A stretch of 22,420 bases of DNA from JBJXGF01 sp046153015. GTDB lineage: Bacteria; Actinomycetota; Acidimicrobiia; Acidimicrobiales; CAIXPF01. The DNA is taken from positions 1-22,420 of the forward strand of contig JBJXGF010000276.1 of assembly GCA_046153015.1 (NCBI GenBank). Direction: 5' to 3'. A model generated the notes under the pieces. That model searched no databases and was not told where the DNA came from. It was given only the letters and a program-made list of their open reading frames with translations. Position 1 is the first letter of the stretch; the number at the start of each line of letters is the position of its first letter. A program made the translations under genes and the position numbers. Below are positions 14,453 to 20,744 of this stretch, one piece after another.

Positions 14453-14458
14453 TAACCT
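14453..14458 (+). promoter_or_regulatory. -10 box TAACCT of the LLM oxidoreductase gene
   Basis: TAACCT lies seven bases before the GTG start at 14466, and no Shine-Dalgarno is visible. The spacing suggests transcription begins at or next to the start codon. Confidence 0.45.
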
Positions 14459-14465
14459 CCCCGCC

Positions 14466-15485
14466 GTGACGCAGCCCTTCCGGTTCGGAGTGATGTACGA
14501 CTGCCGCCTGCGCCCCGACAGCGGGATGGCGATGGCCGACGTGTACGCCGCCACCGTCGAGCAGGCCGCCCTCGCCGACCGGCTCGGGCTCGACATGGTG
14601 TGGTTCACCGAGCACCACTTCGTGGCCGACGGGTACCTCCCGGCCTTCCAGCCGGTGGCCGGGGCGGTCGCGGCGGTCACCAGCCGGATCCGCATCTCGA
14701 ACGACGTGGCCCTCCTGCCGCTCTACCATCCGATCCGTCTGGCCGAGGAGCTGGCGGTGCTTGACCAGCTGAGCAACGGGCGGATGGAGCTCGGCATCGG
14801 CATGGGCTACGTGCCGAGCGAGTTCGCCGCCTTCGGGCAGTCGGTGCGCAACCGGGTGTCGCTCACCGAGGAGGGCATCGAGATCCTGCGCCAGGCGTGG
14901 GGCGACGGGCCGGTGCGCGTGGCCGGCCGGCGCTATCGGATCGACGGGGTGGAGGTGCACCCCAAGCCCGTGCAGCCCGGCGGGCCGCCGCTGTGGATCG
15001 CGGCGATGAAGGCCCCCGGCGCGCTGCGGGCGGCCCGCCTCGGCGCCCACCTGCTGCCCCAGGGCGCCCGGGCCGAGGTGCTCGACCCGTGGCGGGAGGC
15101 GGTGCTCGCCCGGGGCGGCGACCCGGCCGAGCACCGGGTGGGGGTGGCCCGCGGCATGCTGGTGACCGACGACGCCGAGCGCGACTGGCCCCCCATCCTC
15201 GCCGCCGAGCGCTGGAAGATGGGCATCTACCAGCGGTTCTTCGCCGAGACGCCCGACACGTACACCTTCGGCCGCAAGGGCGCCGGCCCGATCCCCCAGA
15301 CCTGGATCGTGGGCGACGCCGAGCACTGTGCGAACGAGCTCGTGAGCTTCGTGGAGGAGTACGGCCTCACCGACGTGAGCACCGCCGGCCTGCCGCCCGG
15401 CGTCGACCCCGCGGTGATGGGCGCCAACCTCGAGCGGATCGCCAACGAGGTCCTGCCCGCCGTGCGGGCCCGGCTGGCCGGTTAG
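14466..15485 (+). CDS. LLM-class (luciferase-like) flavin-dependent oxidoreductase
   Basis: A 339-residue bacterial-luciferase-fold (TIM barrel) protein. It has VEQAALADRLGLDMVWFTEHHF (31-52), SRIRISNDVALLPLYHPIRLAEELAVLDQLSNGR (the usual cofactor-side block), ELGIGMGYVPSEFAAFG, and PPLWIAAMKAPGALRAARLG. Family members use FMN or F420 to oxidise or hydroxylate substrates; in actinobacteria F420 is common. Which cofactor applies is not clear from sequence alone. The GTG start follows a TAACCT box by seven bases. The stop TAG (15483-15485) lies inside the first copy of a 25-bp repeat that recurs at the end of the P450 gene. Confidence 0.87.
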   Translation: MTQPFRFGVMYDCRLRPDSGMAMADVYAATVEQAALADRLGLDMVWFTEHHFVADGYLPAFQPVAGAVAAVTSRIRISNDVALLPLYHPIRLAEELAVLDQLSNGRMELGIGMGYVPSEFAAFGQSVRNRVSLTEEGIEILRQAWGDGPVRVAGRRYRIDGVEVHPKPVQPGGPPLWIAAMKAPGALRAARLGAHLLPQGARAEVLDPWREAVLARGGDPAEHRVGVARGMLVTDDAERDWPPILAAERWKMGIYQRFFAETPDTYTFGRKGAGPIPQTWIVGDAEHCANELVSFVEEYGLTDVSTAGLPPGVDPAVMGANLERIANEVLPAVRARLAG

Positions 15486-15498
15486 GCGGCGGCGACCG
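15474..15498 (+). repeat. 25-bp direct repeat, copy 1 (3' end of the LLM oxidoreductase gene)
   Basis: This 25-base stretch begins CTGGCCGGTTAG and ends GGCGACCG. It is identical to 15978-16002. It includes the last codons and stop of the LLM gene. On the opposite strand it reads as Val-Ala-Ala-Ala-stop, the same ending as the P450 gene. The two copies frame the broken nucleotidyltransferase. Confidence 0.92.
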
Positions 15499-15557
15499 GG
15501 TGCGGGGCGGCGGAGAGCCATGCACCAGCGGCGTGCGCCGAGCGCTCCGCGGGCGGG

Positions 15558-15946
15558 TCAGTCACGGCGATGAACGACTCGGCCCTGGGTCGCCGCCGCA
15601 CGTTCGAGGGTTCCGGCGATCCGACTGCGGCTGGCGAATCGGTCGGGGTCGGTGAACGCGGCGTCGAAAGGGACCGGGGTTCGCGCGCGGCGGCAACCGC
15701 GCGTGCCTTGAGAGCGGCGGCGTCGGCTGGGTCATACCGGTCGAGCACAACAAGCAGATCCACGTCGCTGTCGGCGTTGTCGTCGCCTCGGGCGACCGAC
15801 CCGAACAGCACAATCTCGACGGCGTCGAACTCGAGGGCGAGCTCCCGGGCGAGCGGCTCGACCCAGTCGGCCAGGAGACGGCCGTCCCACACGGCGCGGC
15901 CGTCTCGGACCTCCCAGGTCACCGAGCCGCGCGCCACGCCCCTCAT
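15558..15946 (-). pseudogene. MNT-type nucleotidyltransferase, frameshifted
   Basis: The N-terminal half reads LALEFDAVEIVLFGSVARGD followed by NADSDVDLLVVLDRYDP. This is the GSxxRG...SDxDL core of minimal nucleotidyltransferases (MNT, antitoxin-like partners of HEPN toxins). After AVAAAREP the original frame loses homology and would run on to 15482. The -1 frame picks up VPFDAAFTDPDRFASRS, then IAGTLERAAATQGRVVHRRD and a TGA at 15558-15560, a typical family C-terminus. One extra C in the CCCC run at 15676-15679 (coding strand) would restore a protein of about 129 residues (AAREPPVPFDAAF). No HEPN partner is visible. It may be a true pseudogene or a base-calling error. Confidence 0.75.
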
Positions 15947-15977
15947 CGTAGAAGCCTCGTGCCGCCGGTTCCTGCTC

Positions 15978-16002
15978 CTGGCCGGTTAGGCGGCGGCGAC
16001 CG
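15978..16002 (+). repeat. 25-bp direct repeat, copy 2 (3' end of the P450 gene)
   Basis: It is exactly identical to 15474-15498, with the flanking bases differing on both sides. It carries the last codons and stop of the P450 gene. The unit from the end of copy 1 to the end of copy 2 is 504 bases: 479 unique bases with the nucleotidyltransferase, plus one repeat copy. Removing it would leave the LLM and P450 genes convergent with overlapping stop codons. Confidence 0.92.
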
Positions 16003-17281
16003 CCAGGGACTTCACCATGCTCACGTGCAGGTCGGGCGCCCACACCGGCGGGCCGGCCAGCTCGAAGCGGCGCAGCGTGGCCCGGCGGGCGAGCTCGCGG
16101 AACATGGCGCGCAGCTCCCAGCGGGCGAGGTTGGCGCCGAGGCAGAAGTGCACCCCGTGGCCGAACGCGAGGTGGTAGTTCGGCTCGCGGGTGATGTCGA
16201 ACTCGTAGGGCCGCTCGAACATCGCGTCGTCCCGGTTGGCCGACGGGTACCAGATGCCGACCGTGTCGCCGGCCTTGATCGCCACGTCGCACACGGTGAC
16301 GTCGCGCACCGCGGTGCGGGCGAACTGCAGCACCGGGGAGGTCCAGCGCAGGATCTCCTCCACGGCGGGCTCGCTCCAGCGGCCCGGGTCGGCCTCGAGG
16401 CGGGCCAGCTGGTCGGGGTGCTCCTTCAACGCCATGATCCCCTTGGTCGTGGCGTTGCGGGTGGTCTCGTTGCCGGCGGCGATGAGCAGGAACAAGTAGC
16501 CGTGCAGCTGCTGCTGGGTGAGGGCTGCGCCGTCGACCTCGCCGTTCACGAGCAGGCTGGCCACGTCGTCGCCGGGCTCGGCCCGCTTGCGGGCGATCAG
16601 GGACTCCAGGTAGTCGAAGAACTCCACCCGCAGCCGTCGGCGCATCTCGGCGCGGTCCTCGCCGGGCTGCGCCCACTCCATCGAGTGCGGCTGCACCAAC
16701 GCGTCGGTCCAGCGGTGGATGTCGGCCCAGTCCTCGGTGGGCACCCCCATCAGCTCGCAGATCGTGGCGAGGGGGAGCTTGACCGACAGCGTCTCGACGA
16801 GGTCGAGCGGTTCGCCTGCGGCCAGTCGGGCCTCGAACTCGTCGACGATCTCGGCCGCCGCCGCGTCGAGCGACGCCGCCATCCGCCGGCACTGCGCCGG
16901 GGTGAACGACCGGGCCACCAGCAGGCGGAACGCGGTGTGGCGCGGGGCGTCCATGTACACCATGTCGAACGGCTCGGAGGGATCCCACCCGTACAGCTCG
17001 TCTCGTTTGGCCTTCACCTCCCACATCCGCCGGTCGTGGTTGGTGGAGGCGAGGCGCAGACGCGGGCCGCCGTTGATGAACGAGCGGCCGTCGCGTCCCA
17101 CGGCGTGGACGTCGCGATAGCGGGTGATCGCCCAGAACGGCTCGATCCCGGGGCGGTCGTACCAGTAGACCGGCGCCTCGCGGCGCAACAGGTCCCACTC
17201 CTCCCACGGGTAGCCCCGCTCCACGTAGCGGGACAGCGAGTGGATGTCGATCGAATCGAGATCGGCTCGGGTGAGCGTCAT
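15986..17281 (-). CDS. Cytochrome P450
   Basis: A complete 431-residue soluble P450. It has the I-helix AGNETTRN (269-276), the K-helix ExxR motif EEILRW (308-313, Glu309 and Arg312), and the heme-binding loop FGHGVHFCLGANLAR (373-387) with the axial Cys380. The sequence resembles actinobacterial CYP125/CYP142/CYP124-type sterol and lipid oxidases, but the exact family is not secure. It needs ferredoxin and a reductase, which are not in this window. I chose the ATG at 17281 because TAGCCT (17295-17290) lies eight bases upstream. An in-frame ATG at 17314 would overlap the preceding gene. Copy 2 of the 25-bp repeat contains its last codons and stop. Confidence 0.92.
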   Translation of the reverse strand: MTLTRADLDSIDIHSLSRYVERGYPWEEWDLLRREAPVYWYDRPGIEPFWAITRYRDVHAVGRDGRSFINGGPRLRLASTNHDRRMWEVKAKRDELYGWDPSEPFDMVYMDAPRHTAFRLLVARSFTPAQCRRMAASLDAAAAEIVDEFEARLAAGEPLDLVETLSVKLPLATICELMGVPTEDWADIHRWTDALVQPHSMEWAQPGEDRAEMRRRLRVEFFDYLESLIARKRAEPGDDVASLLVNGEVDGAALTQQQLHGYLFLLIAAGNETTRNATTKGIMALKEHPDQLARLEADPGRWSEPAVEEILRWTSPVLQFARTAVRDVTVCDVAIKAGDTVGIWYPSANRDDAMFERPYEFDITREPNYHLAFGHGVHFCLGANLARWELRAMFRELARRATLRRFELAGPPVWAPDLHVSMVKSLAVAAA

Positions 17282-17289
17282 GGTCGCCG

Positions 17290-17295
17290 AGGCTA
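17290..17295 (-). promoter_or_regulatory. -10 box TAGCCT of the P450 gene
   Basis: TAGCCT on the minus strand lies eight bases before the ATG at 17281, within the 22-base gap after the CaiB/BaiF gene. The P450 may therefore have its own leaderless promoter in addition to any read-through. Confidence 0.4.
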
Positions 17296-17303
17296 GATCA
17301 GCG

Positions 17304-18485
17304 TCACGCCACAATCCGCTCGGCTCGCAGCGCGGCGATCTCCCCGGCGGACAGCCCGAGCTCGCCGAGCACCTCGTCGGTGTGCTGACCGAAGCCGGGG
17401 GCGGGGCGTTGCCGCGGCGGCGGGGTGGCCGAGAGCCGGGCCGGCGGCCGCAGCGCCCGAACCGGCCCGGCGCTCGGGTGCTCGTAGGTCTCGATCAGCT
17501 GGTTGTGCGCCACCTGCGGGTCGGCCAGCACCTGGTCGAGGTCCTGCACCGGCGCGCAGGGCACGTCGGCCGCTCGCAGCACGGCCAGCGCGTCGGCGGT
17601 GCGCAGCGCGGCGAACGTGGGCCGGCACTCCTCGAGCAGCGCCTGCGCGTTGAGCACCCGCTCCGCTCGGGTGGCGAAGCGAGGGTCCAAGGCGAGCTCG
17701 GGGCGGCCCAGGCCCTCGCAGGCGCGGCGGAACCGGTCATCGGTCGGCCACGCCAAGGCGAGCTGCCCGTCGGCGGTGGTGAAGGGCTCATACCACTCGG
17801 TGTAGGTGGGCGCGTGCGGCGCGGCGGCGATCGTGTGGTTCCAGAACATGTCGAGCCAGAGGAAGGCCATCGTGGCGTCGAGCATGTTGACCTGCACGTG
17901 CTGGCCGAGCCCGGTCGCCGCCCGGGCCACGAGCGCGCTGAGCGCGGCGTTGGCCGCGGTCATGGCGGTGATCTTGTCGGCGAAGACGTTCTTCACGAAG
18001 TCGCCGCCCTGGCCGGCCACGACGCCGGCGGTGGCTTGGATGATCGGGTCGTAGACCGGCTGGTCGGCGTAGGGGCCGTCGGGCCCGAAGCCCGACACCG
18101 ACACGTACACCAACCGTGGGTTGCGCGCCGCCAGCTCGGCGTAGCCCAGCCCGAGCCGCTCTGCCACGCCCGGGCGCCAGTTCTGGACGAACACGTCGGC
18201 CCGGTCGGCCAGCAGCAGGGCGAGCTCGCGGCCTCGCGGGCTGCGCAGATCCAGCGCGATGGCCCGCTTGCTGCGGTTCATCGCCACCCACGCGCCGGAC
18301 ACGTCGCCCACCACCGGCCCGGTCAGGCGGAGCACGTCGGGCCGGTCGACCGGCTCAACCGAGATCACGTCGGCGCCCTGGTCGGCCAGCTGCGACGTGG
18401 TGAACGGGCCGGCCACCGCGGCCGACACGTCGAGCACCCGGACCCCGGCGAGTGCTCCGCCGTTGGTGATGGCTGCGCCGGTCAT
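17304..18485 (-). CDS. CaiB/BaiF (family III) CoA-transferase
   Basis: 393 residues. Family III blocks are ALAGVRVLDVSAAVAGPF (11-28), LADQGADVISVEP, MNRSKRAIALDL (69-80), ADVFVQNWRPGVAERLGLGY and VYVSVSGFGPDGPYA. The catalytic Asp is Asp170, in NVFADKITAMTAANAAL. The C-terminal region ends in a typical GFGQHTDEVLGELGLSAGEI segment. Upstream of the P450 on the same strand, 22 bases apart, it may supply the CoA thioester that the P450 pathway uses, though that link is inference. A CAGACT box (18499-18494) lies eight bases before the ATG. It differs clearly from the other CaiB protein in this window (9165-10412), so it is not a recent duplicate. Confidence 0.87.
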   Translation of the reverse strand: MTGAAITNGGALAGVRVLDVSAAVAGPFTTSQLADQGADVISVEPVDRPDVLRLTGPVVGDVSGAWVAMNRSKRAIALDLRSPRGRELALLLADRADVFVQNWRPGVAERLGLGYAELAARNPRLVYVSVSGFGPDGPYADQPVYDPIIQATAGVVAGQGGDFVKNVFADKITAMTAANAALSALVARAATGLGQHVQVNMLDATMAFLWLDMFWNHTIAAAPHAPTYTEWYEPFTTADGQLALAWPTDDRFRRACEGLGRPELALDPRFATRAERVLNAQALLEECRPTFAALRTADALAVLRAADVPCAPVQDLDQVLADPQVAHNQLIETYEHPSAGPVRALRPPARLSATPPPRQRPAPGFGQHTDEVLGELGLSAGEIAALRAERIVA

Positions 18486-18550
18486 GGCGGTGCAGTCTGC
18501 CCCGCTGCCAGGGCCGGCGCCGGACAACCGGGCAGCGCCGCCCTCCCGGG

Positions 18551-19789
18551 TCAGCCCCCGCGCAGCGTGTCGACGATGATGGCGAGGCCGAGGTCGAGGT
18601 CGGCCTCGCTGATCGTGAGCGGCGGGGCGAAGCGGATCGTCGTGCCGTGAGTGTCCTTCGCCAGCAGCCCGGCGGCCAGCAGCTCCTCGGCCACCGCGCG
18701 CCCGCTGCGCCCGCCCTCGGCGAGCTGGATCGCCCACCACAGCCCGCAGCCCCGCACCTCCACCACGCCGGGCAGCTCCGCGGCGCGCAGCGTGTCGAGC
18801 ACGTGGGCGCCGAGCCGGGCCGAGCGGGCCTGCAGCGTGCCCGGCAGGAGCAGCTCCACCACCACCTGCCCGACGGCGGCGGCCAGCGGGTTGCCGCCGA
18901 AGGTGGAGCCGTGCTCCCCGGGGCGCAGCACCTCCAGCACCCGCCAGTCGGCCGTGACCGCCGAGGCGGGGACGATCCCCCCGCCGAGCGCCTTGCCGAG
19001 GATCATCACGTCGGGCTGCACGCCCTCGTGCTGGCAGGCGAAGGTGCGCCCCGTGCGCCCGAGGCCGGACTGGATCTCGTCGGCGATCAGGAGCACGTTG
19101 CGCTCGGCGCACAGCTCGCCAACGCGGGTGTGGAAGCCAGCAGGCGGCAGGATCACGCCCGCCTCACCCTGGATGGGCTCCATCAGCACGGCGGCCGTGC
19201 GGTCGTTGAGCGCGGCGGCCAGCGCGTCCGCGTCGCCGAAGGGGACCGTCACGAAGCCGGGGGTGAAGGGCCCGAAGCCGTCGCGGGCCGACGGGTCGTC
19301 GGAGAACGACACGATCGTGGTGGTGCGGCCGTGGAAGTTGCCGGCGAACACCACGATCTCGGCCTGCCCGGCGGGCACGCCTTTGCGCTCGTACGCCCAC
19401 TTGCGAGCCAGCTTGAGCGCCGTCTCGACGCCCTCGGCCCCGGTGTTCATCGGCAGCATCGCCTCGTGGCCGGTGAGCCGGCTCACCGCCTCGGCGTACG
19501 GGCCGAGCTGGTCGTTGTGGAAGGCGCGGCTGGTGAGCGTGATGCGCTCGAGCTGGCGGTGGGCGGCGGCGACGAGCGCCGGGTGACGGTGCCCGAAGTT
19601 GAGCGCCGAGTAGGCGGAGAGGAAGTCGAGGTAGCGCCGGCCCTCCACGTCGGTGACCCACGACCCCTCGCCCTCGGCCAGCACGACCGGCAGCGGATGG
19701 TAGTTGCGGGCGAGGTGGGCGCCCTCGACGCCGATGGCGGAGCGGGACCGGGTCGGGGCGCCGGCGCGGGGAAGGGTGGGGGCGGTCAT
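18551..19789 (-). CDS. rocD: Ornithine aminotransferase
   Basis: A 412-residue class III PLP aminotransferase. It has YLDFLSAYSALNFGHRHP (53-70), MNTGAEGVETALKLARKWAY (114-133), GNFHGRTTTIVSFS (150-163), EPIQGEAGVILPPAGF (204-219), LIADEIQSGLGRTG (234-247) with the PLP Asp237, and GKALGGG with the Schiff-base Lys266. These blocks are those of ornithine delta-aminotransferase, which converts ornithine and 2-oxoglutarate to glutamate semialdehyde and glutamate. The ATG follows the stop of the guanidino-hydrolase gene by two bases and has a GGAGG ribosome-binding site inside that gene's end, so the pair is one operon. The neighbouring putA uses the same product, P5C. Confidence 0.93.
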   Translation of the reverse strand: MTAPTLPRAGAPTRSRSAIGVEGAHLARNYHPLPVVLAEGEGSWVTDVEGRRYLDFLSAYSALNFGHRHPALVAAAHRQLERITLTSRAFHNDQLGPYAEAVSRLTGHEAMLPMNTGAEGVETALKLARKWAYERKGVPAGQAEIVVFAGNFHGRTTTIVSFSDDPSARDGFGPFTPGFVTVPFGDADALAAALNDRTAAVLMEPIQGEAGVILPPAGFHTRVGELCAERNVLLIADEIQSGLGRTGRTFACQHEGVQPDVMILGKALGGGIVPASAVTADWRVLEVLRPGEHGSTFGGNPLAAAVGQVVVELLLPGTLQARSARLGAHVLDTLRAAELPGVVEVRGCGLWWAIQLAEGGRSGRAVAEELLAAGLLAKDTHGTTIRFAPPLTISEADLDLGLAIIVDTLRGG

Positions 19790-19791
19790 CG

Positions 19792-20616
19792 TCAGGCCTC
19801 CGGGCCGAGGTCGAGGGGGAGGGTCAGGCAGCGGACGCTGCCGCCCGATTTCTGGAACTCCGACACCTCGACGGTCATCACGTCGAGGCCGAGGCGGGCC
19901 AGCTCGGCCGCCACCCGGTCGGGGCAGCGGGCGGTCACGAACGTGTTGCCGACCACGAGGGAGTTGGCGGCGAACGCCACGGCCTCGGAGGCGTCGAGGG
20001 CGATCACGTGGGGAAGAGCCTTCACGAGCCGGGCGGCGTCGTCGGGCGAGAACGCGTCGAGGTAGGCGAGCGCAGCGCCCTGGCCGAGGGGGCAGAAGCA
20101 GGTGTCGAAATGGTAGAAGCGCTCGTCGACGAGCCTCAGCGGGAGAACCGGCAGGCCGCACACCTCGCCGAGCGCGTCGAGCGCCGCCCGGTCGGAGCGG
20201 AACCCCCAGCCGCCCACGAGGAGGCCGTCCTGCACGAACGCGTCGCCCGCCTCGAAACGGACCTCGGGCGGGGCGGGCAGCTCGACCACCTCCAGGCCGA
20301 GCTGCTCGAAGCAGGCTCGCCAGTGGGGCTCTTCCGCTCGGCGCTCGGCGTGGCGGAAGCGGCTTGGCACCGCCCGCGACCCCCACACGAACCCGGCGTT
20401 CATGGCGAAGGCCATGTCGGGCAGGCCGGGCTGATCGCCGGCGACGTGCACGGTGGCGCCCAGCGACTCGAGGGCGGCCGCCAGGCGCTTCCACTCCAGC
20501 TGCGCGGCCGCGGTGTCGACACCAGGCTGCATCCAGGGATTGATGCAGTACGTCACGTCGAAATGTCGGGGCTCCACCAGGAGGTAGCGGCGGCCCCAGC
20601 CCAACCGGTCGGTCAT
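19792..20616 (-). CDS. Guanidino-group hydrolase: arginine dihydrolase / DDAH-like protein
   Basis: A 274-residue pentein-fold protein of the amidinotransferase/DDAH superfamily. Candidate active-site residues are Asp67 and Asn73 (LPDMAFAMNAGF), Asp125 (FEAGDAF), His169 (FYHFDTCF) and the nucleophile Cys263 (GGSVRCLT). The positions of Asn73, His169 and Cys263 nearly coincide with Asn71, His168 and Cys264 that I recall for cyanobacterial ArgZ, an arginine dihydrolase giving ornithine, CO2 and ammonia. With rocD directly downstream, arginine to ornithine is a better fit than the DDAH product citrulline, which the aminotransferase cannot use. As I recall, M. tuberculosis has a similar pair (Rv2323c and rocD). 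The ATG at 20616 was chosen because the frame upstream only translates the tandem repeat. Confidence 0.82.
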   Translation of the reverse strand: MTDRLGWGRRYLLVEPRHFDVTYCINPWMQPGVDTAAAQLEWKRLAAALESLGATVHVAGDQPGLPDMAFAMNAGFVWGSRAVPSRFRHAERRAEEPHWRACFEQLGLEVVELPAPPEVRFEAGDAFVQDGLLVGGWGFRSDRAALDALGEVCGLPVLPLRLVDERFYHFDTCFCPLGQGAALAYLDAFSPDDAARLVKALPHVIALDASEAVAFAANSLVVGNTFVTARCPDRVAAELARLGLDVMTVEVSEFQKSGGSVRCLTLPLDLGPEA

Positions 20617-20627
20617 GCCCGTCTTTC

Positions 20628-20666
20628 TGGTCTGTTGTGCTGGTCTGTCGTGCTGGTCTGTCGTGG
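20628..20666 (+). repeat. 13-bp tandem direct repeat, three copies
   Basis: The unit TGGTCTGTCGTGC occurs at 20641-20653, with a one-base variant at 20628-20640 and another at 20654-20666. It lies 12 bases upstream of the guanidino-hydrolase start, in what would be its mRNA leader or promoter-proximal DNA. It could be a set of regulator half-sites or simple slippage. Confidence 0.85.
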
Positions 20667-20702
20667 TCGTGCGCGTGTCCCAACTGGTACGCCAGGATGT
20701 TA

Positions 20703-20717
20703 GATTGTTAGACAATC
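20703..20717. promoter_or_regulatory. Palindromic operator GATTGT-TAG-ACAATC
   Basis: Perfect six-base inverted arms (20703-20708 and 20712-20717) around TAG. The core TTGTnnnACAA matches the GT-N3-AC pattern of FadR/FCD-type GntR regulators, and it sits in the only AT-rich part of the divergent region. A proline- or arginine-responsive repressor is a reasonable guess, but no regulator gene is present here. Confidence 0.5.
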
Positions 20718-20744
20718 CTACAGAGTTCGGCAAGGGGTGATGGG

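Larger units (their letters stand above)
20617..20744. promoter_or_regulatory. Divergent control region, guanidino-hydrolase-rocD operon / putA
   Basis: A 128-base gap between two operons whose products meet at P5C. It holds a 13-bp tandem repeat near the guanidino-hydrolase start, an AT-richer segment (about 20697-20720) containing a perfect palindrome, and an AAGGGG ribosome-binding site (20732-20737) seven bases before the putA ATG. TAGATT (20701-20706) is a possible plus-strand -10 inside the palindrome area. No clear -35 could be assigned on either strand. Confidence 0.5.

Noticed and set aside
15482..15557. C-terminal extension of the nucleotidyltransferase in its first frame down to 15482
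   Set aside because: After the frameshift this frame has no family similarity, and its final residues simply translate copy 1 of the 25-bp repeat; the -1 frame gives a proper family C-terminus ending at 15558.
9165..18485. The two CaiB/BaiF genes as a recent duplication
   Set aside because: Their sequences differ throughout, including around the catalytic Asp (SPVTDITAG versus VFADKITAM), so they are distant paralogues.
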